Shown here in pieces: positions 13,701 to 25,398 of a stretch of 64,000 bases of DNA. The first letter of the stretch is position 1, and each line of letters begins with the position of its first letter. A program made the translations under genes and the position numbers. Source of the DNA: Metopolophium dirhodum (taxonomy: Eukaryota; Arthropoda; Insecta; Hemiptera; Aphididae); NCBI RefSeq assembly GCF_019925205.1, contig NC_083564.1, positions 15,534,134 to 15,598,133 of the forward strand, read 5' to 3'. The notes under the pieces are model-generated. The model did not search any database, was not told the origin of the DNA, and worked only from the letters and a program-made list of their open reading frames with translations.

Positions 13701-16313
13701 TATACATATCTATATAAATATATTTATACATAAATTTATATATTTAATTAACCATGACTTTTATACGACGCTGATCAATTAATTCGTTTCAATTAAAAAC
13801 TATAAAATATTCTGCACAATTAATTAAATTGTTATGTTCGAACAATGACCGGTTAATTTAATTTTTTTTAATGTTACGCGTTTCTACAATATTTTTGTTA
13901 CACGTATTAAGTTCATGGGATGTTTTCATAGGTTTTAGTTTAAACAACTTAACAATTTAATTTACATCATATGCATTTTTAATAATTTTTCCATTAATTT
14001 ATTTATTGATTATTTTTTTTTTGTATTTATCACTTCAAAAATACTTTTAAACGCTTTAATCACTGCAGAGTAAATACTATGACTGAAATCAATGGTCATC
14101 TCATAAATAATGCTTTTTTTTCTGTTTAAGCAATACACATAATGGCTAAAAATTCCATTTTATATTTTAATCATTATCATTGTGAACGAATTAGACTATG
14201 CGTGCAGCACATACTACAGACTACAGTACAGTACTCGAGCCTCGATTGTCTGCGCCAATTGTCGGGATATTGTGTATACTTAGTCTAATAATACGTTTAA
14301 ATATTTATTTTTTTTATAAATAAATTGTACATTCAGTGTACATATTAATTTTTATTTATGAGTGAAGCATATTACCTATAGAAGATTTTTTAATAAACGA
14401 CTAAAAATCGTAAATACTTATCAAATTCAAAATATTTTAACAAGTACTATCGGATTTCTTCGTAAAAGATTTACAGATCACTTATGTTTCAGTAAAATTG
14501 AATTTTAGCTTGCAGTCTCCTTGGTAATTAAACACAAGATTGTATGTTAAATTCTATGTCATATATTATTTATTAATTATGGTATTTTTATTTAAATATT
14601 GTATTTTAATAACGATTAAAGTAGTGCTAATAATTTACATAGGTACCTACATATTATATAAATCATATTTTGTTATTATCTATTCGTCATGGTGGAAAAA
14701 CTGAAGAATATATTAATTTTTTTAATGTAAAAATATTTTATTTTAATGGGAATATTGTTGACAGGAATAATACCTTCTATCTGGCACCTTACAGTACTGC
14801 CAATTATTTTGCTGAAATCTGAGACCGTCGATGAATATGTAATTTTGTTGTACGCATTTTCCTTTTTCCCAAACTCCCTCAATCCGGGATCCTGATGAAT
14901 AGTACATAGTGCCATCTCCATGAAACAACCCGTCGTCAAAATTGCCCTCATAGACAGTTCCTAAAAATCGATTTGACAATATTACCTACACTATATACTA
15001 CACTCAAAATAAATTGCACCGTAATCGAGTCGATCAGTAGATACGTTTATTAAATCCGAGAGCAAATCAAAGTGTTTATCACTCGGTAGTGTCCCTTCAC
15101 ACTCGTTGAATGTGAAACAATCAGTTTATTATCATCATATTTGCATGGTTTATTTGATCAATACCAAACTACATTTTAAGTTTTGGAAAAATCGACAGAG
15201 AGTTCTGGACTGTTGCGTCCGCTAGTCGCCCCTTCCCAATTTATAGCTTTTGCATTTTAATACATTGAATATTTGATTGATCATAAATTAGTACGGTTTT
15301 AATTATAATATTACTATTTAGGTATATTATATTATTATAATTATTTTATGTACCTATACATCGATTTGTACTTAAACATGCTTTTTCTTACGGTTGTGCC
15401 TAGGTTTTGACTTTTTAACATATCATGAATATAATATAATAACTGTTATAACGTGATACGAGAGCAGTGTTAATCCAAAATCTATAAGAACTCAATTATA
15501 TTGTTATAGAAAGCGTAAGTAAAATACCTACGAATAAAATCTTATCCGCATATTTCGAAATGTTCTTTTTATAACTAACTGTAGCATTAATAATAAATAA
15601 TAAAACATTTTTTAAGCTTATAATTAGTTATTGTCTTATGCTCTGGTAAGTATAATAATATTATCGTTATAACTATTTAAATAGATATGATGTGTAATAT
15701 TTATTCCTAATTTGGATTTTATAATAATAATAAATAATAATAAATATAGCGTGGAAAAAGATAAGAATTTTGGAAACGGTACACTTTTTCCGAATTTTTT
15801 AATTTTTTTTACATAATAAATGACGGCAATGTTACATGCCGAATAGTCGCATTTGACATATTATAATAACTTGTGACTAATAATAATTCTGTTGTAATAT
15901 TCTAATAAAATATAATAACATTTCGTTTAGTACGAAACATTTCTTATTGTCTTAGCAACCATCGTAACCTTACAGGTTAAATTTACAACTAAAATAATAT
16001 GCACTATCTAATATTATAATGTTATTTTCATAACGAATAAACTAATTCACTAACAGTTAGGTTATACTATAAACATATGTACGTCATATGTCCATGCAAG
16101 TATAAGCACACAGTAATGGTTCATTCTCACTAAATGTTTTAAGTAATTACCATTTTGCATGACGTAAACTCCGTCTCCGGACATCGTTCTATGATTCCAT
16201 TTTCCTTTATAATGGTTTCCTGTTCCGATTGGAATCCATTTGCAGTTTGGGTGTAACTGACGTTTCACACTAACTTTTATCTTTTTTCTCGATTTCTTTT
16301 CACTGCAGATCAT
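10523..16313 (-). CDS. MORN5: MORN5-like MORN-repeat protein, four exons
   Basis: The spliced coding sequence joins 16313-16151, 14960-14774, 11691-11527 and 10769-10523, giving about 253 residues. All introns are GT-AG, and phases 1, 2 and 2 fit. MORN-type units (YxGxW...GxG) begin near residues 35 (HYKGKW), 57 (VYEGNF, then DGLFHGDGTMYY) and 80 (RIEGVW). The MORN5-specific tail follows: FIDGLRF and NWQYC, then DRRF across the exon 2/3 join, then VPDGAYDAGDGFY, then SSNWIIENCHRGG, which matches the family's usual C-terminal end. Human MORN5 is about 161 residues; this protein has about 25 extra basic N-terminal residues and about 65 extra C-terminal residues. The start ATG has A at -3. AATAAA lies at 10501-10506, just past the stop. 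MORN5 is known as a small testis/cilium-associated protein of uncertain biochemical role, and MORN repeats often bind membranes or form scaffolds. Orthology is inferred from motif order. The last codons also overlap a good donor (CG|GTAAGC), so a further 3' exon is possible. Confidence 0.88.
10770..11526 (-). other. Intron 3 of the MORN5-like gene
   Basis: A 757-base phase 2 intron, AT-rich, with a short (TATATATG)n stretch near 11153-11177. Nothing else is recognised. Confidence 0.72.
11527..11691 (-). CDS. MORN5: MORN5-like gene, exon 3
   Basis: The acceptor is AATTTTAG|A and the donor is ATTAG|GTGAGT, a near-consensus donor. It encodes about residues 117-172: a short proline-containing linker, then EVPDGAYDAGDGFYWP, which corresponds to the family block 'PKGYYDCGDGFYNP'. 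Its local GC content is clearly above the flanking introns, as expected for a conserved exon. It contains no long ATG-started frame, so it is easily missed. Confidence 0.85.
11692..14773 (-). other. Intron 2 of the MORN5-like gene
   Basis: A 3.1-kb phase 2 intron. It contains a small GC-richer patch near 12810-13270. On the opposite strand an ATG at 13045 in good context opens a short hydrophobic frame (MASAAVYTMVLGFWLC) that runs into a GTACAT donor-like sequence near 13096. The rest is AT-rich with no recognised element. Confidence 0.7.
14774..14960 (-). CDS. MORN5: MORN5-like gene, exon 2
   Basis: The acceptor is TTTTTAG|GAACTG and the donor is AGAAG|GTATTATT. It encodes Gly55 to Arg116 plus two bases of Arg117, covering the most conserved block: VYEGNFDDGLFHGDGTMYY and the DGLRF...NWQYC segment. 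Reading through the donor gives YYSCQQYSH, which breaks the family pattern. Splicing there restores DRRF, as in vertebrate MORN5. Confidence 0.88.
14961..16150 (-). other. Intron 1 of the MORN5-like gene
   Basis: A 1190-base AT-rich GT-AG intron of phase 1. I see no coding exon, RNA gene or clear transposon inside it, only AT-rich simple sequence. Confidence 0.75.
16151..16313 (-). CDS. MORN5: MORN5-like gene, exon 1
   Basis: This exon encodes residues 1-54 plus the first base of Gly55. The N-terminus is lysine/arginine-rich (SEKKSRKKIK) and is followed by the first MORN unit (HYKGKWNHRTMSGDGVYV). The donor is AATG|GTAATT. No signal peptide is present. No upstream coding exon was identified. 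Confidence 0.82.
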
Positions 16314-17214
16314 TTTAGTTAAAATTAAATAAACTATTTTTCTATTAAATTATCAAAAAAAAAACAAAAACGATTTCATAATTATTGTTTACTCGTATAT
16401 TTTGTAACTAGGTATAGTGTTTGATTCAATTGTATTTGTATGACCATAATAAATATATCTATATACATAGATATATCAAATTGTGTATAGGTAATAGGTA
16501 TATACTTGAAACAGGGTATATTGTACTAACTAATTTATTATTTACCGATAGTTTCAAAACATAATTTTGAAACATCTATTTTTGTTGTATTAGGATTTAG
16601 GGAACCAAAATAAAATATAATATTGTATAAAAGATGGATAAAATGTATTTTATTCTTTTTGTCTTCAACTAAGCTCAAAATAAAAAGAGTTGAAAAGTTT
16701 ATCCTCGTATTTTTCTTTAGAAACTAAGTTTGATATTATGAAGTTTAATGAGTGTTATTAGTGTTTATTTGTGTAAATATTGTTTGAGAAGTCTAATTGT
16801 TAATTTGCATTGAGTATTCAATTAATTATTTAAGTTTTAAAGTTTAGTTAGGCTTAGGAATATATACAGTGTGATCTCTTAAGCATGCTCCCCTATTTTT
16901 ATGCTAAAATTATGCAATATACGTAACTTTTAATTCCGATTTTTGGAATTTATAAATACATTTACGACCATAGTTTTGAATACTTGAGATTTTTTTGTAC
17001 CTCTTAACCTTGGGTTGATACAAATTTCTATTTTTTAAATAAAAAAGCCCTTGTACTTTAAATTATTCAACAAATTATTCATTTTTTGAAAATGTTGAAG
17101 TATCTAAATCAAAATTCGAACAAGTAGTTTTTGAGTTACATAACTAGGTACCTACTAAGGATAATAATTAATATGCCTAAGGGAATGGGTTAAGTAGATT
17201 TTGGGGAGTAGGAT

Positions 17215-17978
17215 CAGCGCTTCTCAACCTTTTTAACGTCGTGACAACCAAAATTGGTGAAAAATATCACGAACCCCCTCTTAAAAAAAAAAAAAAAACT
17301 TTTGAATATAAACCAAAATAAAATATTACATTAATTTATACTTTTTACTTAGTTTATAGTGCACTTCGTCCCCATTCATGCAAAACACTTAATCACCCTA
17401 AGTCCAAAAACATTATTTTTGAAAATCAGCTTTGGCGATTTTTTAAAACTTTAAATGTATACCAAATGTATAATAAAATTTGGTTTTTGCTTATTTTTTT
17501 ATGATTTTGTTTTAAGAAAAGTAGTTATTTATGAATGCTTATGAATAATATGCCACTGTGAAAGAATAGCTTTTTTTTTTTTTCCGTTTGAACCGACAGC
17601 AGAGGAGGATCTGTGTGAACACTACTACTCCTGTAAAAGAATAGCTTACTATATTTAAAATACAAATTATTAAGTTGGATTTAGTGACTTTTGTATAGTT
17701 GACGTAGTGTGTTTTGCATGTATTTAATTGGTGACCTGGCCCAATCTATTTTTTTTTTTATTTATTTTTTTATTGTGATTTTAACATTAACTAACTTAAC
17801 ATTTATTATATCTTAACACTTCTGCCACAACCTAAATTAATCAAAATAAATTAAATTCCATACAATTATAGTACTATTATAATAATCTTATTTTTAATGT
17901 AAATAAAAGCTTGTTTTTCTACATCAGCGTTTAGTTATTTCTTTCTAACAGATGCGACCACCAGGTTGAGAAATGCTA
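17215..17978. mobile_element. hAT-like element nested in the fold-back element
   Basis: The left end CAGCGCTTCTCAACCTTTTT and the right end, in reverse complement CTAGCATTTCTCAACCTGGT, are the typical 'CAG-GNTTCTCAACC' hAT terminus. An AACCCCC-type block follows the left end. The flanking 8-mers (agtaggat, gtttagat) match at only about half of positions, so the target duplication is eroded. There is no transposase. Confidence 0.62.
17571..17635 (-). mobile_element. Short tRNA-type SINE fragment inside the hAT-like element
   Basis: A 65-bp insert flanked by direct copies of AAAGAATAGC (17561-17570 and 17636-17645). On the minus strand it reads a tRNA-like body with a B-box-like GTCGGTTCAAACGG and ends in poly(A) (poly(T) on the plus strand). 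The direct repeat plus poly(A) is the signature of LINE-driven retroposition. The 5' half of the tRNA-like body is missing. Confidence 0.65.
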
Positions 17979-20342
17979 GTTTAGATGATTGATAAATTGA
18001 TCTATCTAGTCATCTAAATGATTGATAGATTTATCTATTAATATAAATAGTTTGTAAAAGTTATCTAAGTATAATTAACTACATTGTATATTAAAATATA
18101 TAGTTTTTTATTTTTGTATAACCATAATATTTAAGAATTATTATCCTTAGTATAAACATTTTAATAACTCAAAAACCACTTGTTAGAATTTTGATTTAAA
18201 TTTTAGATACATCAACACTTTTTTGAAAATCACCTGCTAAATGATTTGCAATAAAAAAGGGGGTTCTCATTTGAAATATAGAAATTTGTATCGTCATTCC
18301 TTAAGTAGTACAAAAACTTTCAGTAATTTTAAAATATGGTCATTAGGTAATAAAAAAAAATTAATTCTTAAAAATACTAAAAATCGGAATTTGAATATAT
18401 GTATTATTATTATTTGAAAAATGGGGTTAAAAATCACCCAGTATAGGCGGGTAAACACAAAGACAAACACGGTATAAAACATGGTGTATGACACTGGTAG
18501 TAAATTATTAATGTTACCGTATTTTAAAAATATTATTATTTACTAAAAAACAATAATTAAAAAATTGGTACAGTTCTAGAAGTGTTATTTAATAAGCTCA
18601 CTAATTTAATTTAATAATACTAATGTAGTAATTGTCAACATTGTTACACTGTATGTGATTTCGTTGTTTTGATAAAAATAAATTATTAAATTTAAAAAAA
18701 AAAATGGGTAACTCAAGGTTGTTGTTTTATACTCAAATATTCGTCAAACACACAGTTATAGGTACCTATTTACAAATTATAATGACAATTACCCTTAAAT
18801 AAAATAAATATTTAACGTAATTATTTAGATATTTTCATGGTATTATGGAATTATTTAATTATTAATTATTTTTTTTTATTATTATTATTTTATTTAGCAG
18901 AAAAATAGCGATTTTATTTATGCATTTAACCAATTATATCCGTACAATACCTATTATTTTATTGATTTTTAAATGTATACATATAGAAAGCCATAATGAA
19001 GTAAATAGTTATAATATTATGATGCCGTCATGTCAAAACTGACAACGTCAGGATACCTAGTGAATATTGTTTTAATTTTTCTAAAATGTAAGAAAGTTAT
19101 AGAAATGTAAACCAATCAAAACAATTTATGAAATTAGTATTTTAACACATAATTTGTAAAGTAATTCCTTAAAATTGTCTTAAAAAAATAATATTTATGT
19201 ACAAACATCATGGCTGGTAGAGTGGTAACGTGGAAAATATGATTCATTGGTTGGCAATCTATAAATGTTTGATTGAATAAGAAAAATGTATTCACCAAAA
19301 AGTGTTAAGCTATATTTGACACTCATATTATTAGGGTACCTACCAACCCTGTTGTAAATATATGAGTATATACTGAATAAACAATACAAATATAACAAAT
19401 ATTGTGTAGATTTTTGATTTTTATTTGAATATTAAATATTCCACTCATTTTAAAATGAACATAATAATTCTATTTAATTCTATTATATATTTTTGCAAGA
19501 CAATAAGATAATAATAATAATAATATGGAGTATAAAATCTGAGATAGGTACGTCATACAATATTCATGTACAAAAATAAAAATAGTACAAAGAGAAAACA
19601 ATTCTGAAAGGTAATAATTTATACTGATATAAAATATTATGTTAAAGGTGAAATAATAGTAATAATGAGTTGGTAGTTTAGTAATGAGCTACTTTTTTAA
19701 TGCAATCTAGGTTTGAACTGAGATAAATTACACCAGACATAAAAAAAAAAATTTGAAAACAACGACCGTAAACATAATTGTTTGTAATATTTTTGTTGAG
19801 GAAACTGAGAATATGAAATCTTACTTGGGTCGCTTATTCTCTTAAATCACCTAAATATACAACGATAATTCATCCATCCACGTTAAAATAATTTGGTTGC
19901 AAACGATTGAAACGAGTAATATTAATTGGTATGCATTAGGTAGATAAGTACATAAGTGCATTAGGATAGGTTAATATAAATTATATATAATATTAATATA
20001 TCCCATGAATTATAATATCGGTTGATCATCGAATAAATGTAATTTGATTCGGAAATCTTTTTAATCTTCACGTCAAATTGTATATGGTTAAATATTTTCA
20101 ATAACAATTTAGCATATAATATTATATTATTATTTAACTTAAATTTAAAATTTTTCAAATTCAGCATTGTGTATAAAATCCTTAGCGAAAACGATGTTTA
20201 TATAATATTATTAATACGATGTTTTATCATTATTTTCTTAACAATCCAGACAACCTCTGAACCTCATGCTAAACCATGTTGTCAATAGTGAATTGAATGC
20301 AGACTGTACCTATTCGTTTAACTAATTTATTTTATTTTTTCA

Positions 20343-20460
20343 GATTTTCGTGTGGTGCGAAAGAAAAACCAGTGAAGAACACATTCATTTGACAACACGG
20401 TCTTTGGTTTGTTTTTTTTGTAATAATATAAAAATAATGAATGTTGGAAACTTGAAATAA
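20343..20460 (+). other. Weak candidate 3' exon
   Basis: A strong acceptor-like ATTTTTTCAG precedes an open frame IFVWCERKTSEEHIHLTTRS running to TAA at about 20460. Composition of the first 60 bases is more coding-like than the flanks. No partner exon is found. Confidence 0.2.
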
Positions 20461-21052
20461 TCACACGTTATTTATAATAGTGACACACAAATTGGATTAC
20501 ATTTTGAAAAAATTTTTAGTATTTCTATAGTCCTAACAGAACAATTCTTCTTGCAGGTTATATACCTTTCATAAAATTCCAACTAATTGGTGACTACTTT
20601 GAGTATTATCAAGAGTGTCATTCAATCCCATAGTTCTTTTCTATACTGACTTGATCGTAACTCTGGTATTTAAAAGTTTAAAGGTGGACTTGGGAGTCCC
20701 AAGTTGGAACCTTTTTTGAAAACATAGTAGGACTCTCAAATTTAGGTCCACGATTCCTACCGGGATTGCCTTTTACTTGAATAGAAATCTGTTAGCTTAT
20801 GTTTAAGAATTCTAAAGGTATTTTTAATAACTCAAAACATTAGACATTTTCCCGTAAATCGATCGTAAAATGTTGAATTTCTGACCAAGTGTCGATCAGC
20901 ATCTTCTTTTATTATTTTGCAATCAAATTTCTAAAAAAAGTTTTTCTCAGTCATATATATGTGGTATTGTTAGTTGTTACTACACACGTTCAATACAAAC
21001 TATTTAATTTATTTAGTTTGACTACCTATACAAACAAAATAAACTAACATTC

Positions 21053-21250
21053 ATGGGTCTCATAATACTACCTATACCGAAACCCAAAATATCAAGATAT
21101 TATAAAAGTAAGCAATCGATTTACGTCGTCTTAATAAAACTTTTATTATTATTTTTACTTTTCGTGCTCACACACTTTTCGGTTGTCGCTAGCGCAAAGT
21201 TCATCTCACCCTTATGGTACACGAGGGTATGCAGCTATATCATGTATTGA
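21053..21250 (+). other. Short frame with signal-peptide-like core
   Basis: A 65-residue frame whose middle reads VVLIKLLLLFLLFVLTHFSV followed by VASA, which resembles a hydrophobic core and cleavage site. The charged lead-in of about 28 residues is long for a signal peptide, and no downstream exon is recognised. AT-rich codons make chance hydrophobic frames common. Confidence 0.2.
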
Positions 21251-22962
21251 TGTTGTCCAGGAATTCAGAGTTGACACAATCGATCCTATTAAAAACAAGC
21301 TCTGAAAAAGCAAATTAACACAAAATAATTAACTAATGCATGTACGGATATTAATAATATGTATCTAGATAATAGGAATACGCGTAACGTCACTTGTGGG
21401 AATGATAAATGCTTTGGACTGGTATTATTATAGTGGAACACCAATATAGTTATTATTTATTTATGTCATAGCTGTGGAAAAATATGTATAATACTATAAT
21501 GTATATTATTAAGCATGATATTAATTTAACACGTAATATGTTTTTGAATGGCAAGAAACACCATTTGAAAGTTCAGATTACTAAAGACATATTTTGTAAA
21601 AATATACTTGGAGGTGCACCGTGATCAACTTTTGTATTTAATAGAACAGAGGTTGTCTAGGTAAGTAGTGGTTAAATTAATATACTTGTAAATATAAGCA
21701 CAAATTTGGAAAATCCCTAAAAATATATATAGGTACCCTCATTCATCACAAATCTGGTTGAAAAAACAATTCCCAACATTTTATGGGGTTTCTCGTCTAT
21801 TTAAGACCTATTATGTAAATACCTCAAGGTTCAACGAAATGTCGGCATTTTACTTCAATATAATATACTTTGATGTCTGTTTTAACAGAACTTTTTCCCG
21901 TGCTTTTATATTATTGTAATTATTATGATTCTTTATTATTATCGTGATCAAATGTTTTACAAATATTATAAACAAAAGCAATTATAGAACTATTTATTAT
22001 ATTTTTTTAATACCTAGTTCGTTTGATTTTACAATAATAAATTGTTATGGTAATGCAAAAATACTGTAAAAGCTCTGATTTATACAAACATAATATCACA
22101 TGGTAGGGGGGACTAGACGATTTGATGGTTGTGATAAACATTTTAACCGAACAGGTTTTCAAAAGATATCGGGGTAAAGACAGTTTGTAAAAAAGTACAC
22201 ATTTTGAGGTTATTATAACAATATTCTAAGAAAAAGTTCTTTAATATATTATTTACATTGCATTGCACTGCATATCAATAGTTCTATCCTAAATAAAGTT
22301 TTGTTTATATTTTTTCCGGCGGATCACAAAACGTTTGTGTTGACATATATATTATGGAGAGTGAATACTACTTTTGAATAGAAATCTGGGTTTATTTATT
22401 TTACACCATGCTTAGGAACAAATTTAAATCGTAAGTTACAATTTAAGTTTTCGAACTTAAAATGAATACGATATTGTACAGTAAATGCGAGTTGTATTGC
22501 CATATATATATATATACAATATACATGTATACTTATTAATACATTTTAAACGAACTTTAATAAAACATAGTTAAATATACTCTATGAAATTATTATGAGA
22601 CTACCAAGACAAATTGAAAACTTGTAGATCGAACATATATTATGTCAACTTTGTCTTATTCGTATGATTAATGAACTTATATGTCTACTAAAAATTTAAA
22701 GAATGGAAATCATTGTCATCAAGTATAGGAAACATTGGATGGTAAATAATATTAACACCAGGTATTAGTCAACTTATGTCGAATAAATAGTTTTAACCAT
22801 GAATTTATAAAAAATACGTGTTAGTTACCTATATAGAATGTAGCAATAAATTATAATTTATTCTTAATTAACTTCGTGGTTATATTTTATAATTTTAAGT
22901 TGAATTTAAGTTTGAACTGTTATAATGAAATCATCTAATACACACACATATATATATATATA

Positions 22963-23123
22963 TGTTACAGGCAATGTGGAATACTGGGTAATATACACAT
23001 TACCCGGTAAATGTGGTCCTGCCCGGGCAATGTGAGCCATAATGTTTTTTTTACCAACTAACATAAACAAATATTTTAAAACAATTATAATAATAATAAT
23101 AATAATTGTTAAATAATATTGAC
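22963..23123 (+). repeat. Left terminal inverted repeat of the Ginger-type element
   Basis: About 161 bp, pairing with 25241-25398 at high identity. Shared blocks include CTGCCCGGGCAATGTGAGCC, TTACCAACTAACATAAAC and an (AAT)n-AATTGTT segment. The GC-rich part contains several inverted copies of GGGCAATGTG/CACATTRCCC, plausible integrase-binding subrepeats. Confidence 0.85.
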
Positions 23124-23255
23124 GGAATTGAAACAATAATTAATTATGTTCATATATCATATTAATATTACGAATATTTTGATAAAATAACAAAAAAAAA
23201 ATAATAATAAATATTATCATTTTATTTTTATTATAAATTATACATTTATTATTAC

Positions 23256-24851
23256 CTATTTATTTGCACAAGATATAGAAGCATGGCACTTGGAATTACA
23301 TAGTTTGTCTGCTTTTCTACACTTACATTTATTTGTTTTGCAACCCTGTGTACAAGTACACCGATCATATCCCTGTCCTCCCAAATTAGAAAAGGAGCGG
23401 GCTGCTTCTCGCAATGAAATTGAATTTGCCGGTACGTCTTCGATTTGTACAAATTTCTTTTTACAAATCGTAAATTGGTTCCTGCTGTACAGTTGTTGCA
23501 GTTTTCCTTCAGTCGTACCGATTTCGTAGAAGTTAGCTTTCACTGAAATATAGATATTTTAAAATGTTAATAGTGAGATAATATATAGTTTAATATTATT
23601 ATTACTTGACATAATCACTCCGAGAACACATCTGAGATCACTCCGTGCTCTATCTACATCAGGAATTTTTACTCTAACTAGTCTAACTGACTCCCCAATA
23701 TTTCCTTGGAAAAATCGTTTTTCGGACATTTCCGTCATTTTTTTGGCTTGAATTTTCAGATTATTTAATGACTCTTTCCTGTTTTGGTTAGTTGACGTTC
23801 GTCTTATTTTTGTTTGTTTTTCAATTATTTGATCTTCATCATCTTCTTCTTCTACTTCTACTTCATTAGGTTTGTTGTCGTTAGAAAGGATCTGTATTGA
23901 CTCTAAGGCAACCTGAAGTTCTTTGGTTTTTAATTACGCAATCATGTTCGCAGGAAGTAATGAAGACGTTAAACCAACTTTAGGGGGTCTTCCAAACATC
24001 GCTTCATATGGTGAATGTTTTGTACCATGGTGGTAAGCACGATTTTTAATTGATTGTACGATTTTTAAGCCATTATTCCATTTTTTTGTTTTATTATCTT
24101 GAATCCATGATGCAAGCATATTTTCGACATCTTGGTTTGCTCATTCAACTGAACCTTGGTTTTGGGAGTGTCTTGGCTTACCGTGAACTATTTTTAAATT
24201 CTTCCACATGGTACAAAGTTCAGATATTATTTTATTTACAAATTCACGTCCGTTTTCGCTTTGTAATATATCAGGTGTCCCAAAAAGGGTAAATATATCC
24301 AACAAAACATTAGCAACTGCTTCGGCACTTTTATGTCTTAGAGGCCTAAGTATGACAAATTTTGTCAAATGATCTTGGTAAACACATATAAGTTTATAAT
24401 CTCCATCTGGTTGAGTTTGCATATTAATAAGGTCTATTTGAAACCTCGAATTCATTTCCGAAGAAATCATTGGTTTAACTACCAATCCTTTTTTCGCTGT
24501 ATTTCCTTTTCTCTTACATGTCTCGCAAAAATTTAAATATGACGTTATTGTTTCCCTAGTCATATTTTAAATGTTTTTATTTATTTCGTATTCCATGTGA
24601 TTTCTACCATGGCTCAATAGGTAAATGTATTTCATGTACAATTTTAAATAACTCTTCATTAAAAGCTTATAATTTTACACAATTACCTTCTGCAGTTATT
24701 GGCATGATTAATTTTTCTTTTCCTAGTACTGTCATTACGTCATATTTCTTCATTAATTTTGAATTTGTTTTCTTCTCTAGCTAATAAAAGTACTGTTAGT
24801 TTTTTTCGTTTCGATAACTTTGTTCAAATGTTCGTAAAATTTAGATTCCAT
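23256..24851 (-). pseudogene. Decayed integrase (rve) plus CXC-like domain gene
   Basis: The frame starts at ATG 24851 (MESKFYEHLNKVIE) and is soon broken by stops and frameshifts. It is clear again at 24563-24141 with a CETC zinc-finger half, FQIDLINMQ (first catalytic Asp) and SENGREF, where the second catalytic Asp of the usual SDNG motif is Glu. SQNQGSVE holds the catalytic Glu and is followed by TGA at 24143-24141, which looks like a decayed CGA. The frame goes on through RAYHHGTKHSPYEAMFGR to a second stop (23936-23934), an acidic stretch and a likely 63-bp GT-AG intron (23605-23543). It ends in a Cys-rich domain (CTCTQGC, NKCKCRK, LCNSKCH) and TAG. The family acts as a DNA transposase/integrase. 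This copy cannot encode a full protein. Confidence 0.8.
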
Positions 24852-25240
24852 TTTTAAAACACATACAATGTAATGAAGTATAGTGTCGTGTAAAGTTCAA
24901 AAACTCGACTAGTTATTATAAATATCAGTTATTTTTCATAATATATCGTTGAATTATTTAACAAGACAGTTATTAATTTTATCATTCCGATATGGCCATA
25001 TCCATATGGAAAATCTATGATTCTTAAATAGGCAGTACGATAGAGAACAAAAACAAGTTTATACACAGTGTTTCCAAAATTTCATAGTTGAAATTATTGT
25101 TTTAAAATATTCGTTATATGATAAGATTCAATAAAATTAATAATGATTGTTTAAAAAAATAAAAAATTCCTTATTATTATTATAATTATAAATGAGGAAT
25201 AATAAAATTATAATTTATAATAAAAATAAAAATAATGTCA

Positions 25241-25398
25241 GTCAATATTTTTTAACAATTATTATTATTATTATAATTGTTTTAAAATATTCGTTTATGT
25301 TAGTTGGTAAAAAAAACATTGTGGCTCACATTGCCCGGGCAGAACCATATTGACCGGACAATGTGTACATTTCCTAGTATTCCACATTGCCCGTAACA
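25241..25398 (-). repeat. Right terminal inverted repeat of the Ginger-type element
   Basis: About 158 bp, reverse complement of 22963-23123, ending CCCGTAACA followed by TATA. Weaker similarity continues inward through a TTATTTTTATTATAAATTAT block (about 23213-23232 on the left), suggesting that the ancestral TIR was longer or that one arm gained about 90 bp. Confidence 0.85.

Larger units (their letters stand above)
16861..18445. mobile_element. Fold-back element with 300-bp inverted arms
   Basis: The left arm (16861-17170) and right arm (18133-18445) are inverted copies. Both begin TATAC-GTGAT (left TATACAGTGTGATCTCTTAA, right in reverse complement TATACTGGGTGATTTTTAAC). They share ATTCCGATTTTT, GATACAAATTTCTAT, GTATCTAAA, AAATCAAAATTC, TTTTTGAGTTA and CTAAGGATAATAATT in the same order. 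A TA or TATA duplication at the ends is possible, suggesting a Tc1/mariner-type palindromic MITE. No transposase is present. The interior is a separate insertion (17215-17978). Confidence 0.8.
18446..22962. other. Intergenic, AT-rich
   Basis: Only weak candidates (20343, 21053) and an imperfect inverted repeat GTGGACTTGGGAGTCC/GGACTCTCAAATTTAGGTCC at about 20686-20752. (TA)n lies at 22505-22516 and just before the Ginger-type element. Confidence 0.55.
22963..25398 (-). mobile_element. Ginger-type DNA transposon with retroviral-like integrase
   Basis: A 2436-bp element bounded by about 160-bp terminal inverted repeats. The left end reads TGTTACAGGCAATGTGGAAT and the right end, in reverse complement, TGTTACGGGCAATGTGGAAT, so the ends are TGT...ACA and fit the TGTNR termini described for Ginger DNA transposons. 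TATA flanks both ends, consistent with a 4-bp target duplication but uninformative inside (TA)n. The element carries one minus-strand coding unit (23256-24851) with an integrase core and a cysteine-rich CXC-like end. Assignment to Ginger is inferred from TIR ends plus integrase; the protein is of the kind annotated in aphids as 'KRAB-A domain-containing protein 2-like'. This copy is decayed. Confidence 0.82.

Noticed and set aside
24050..24292. 80-residue plus-strand frame
   Set aside because: Antisense shadow of the integrase pseudogene.
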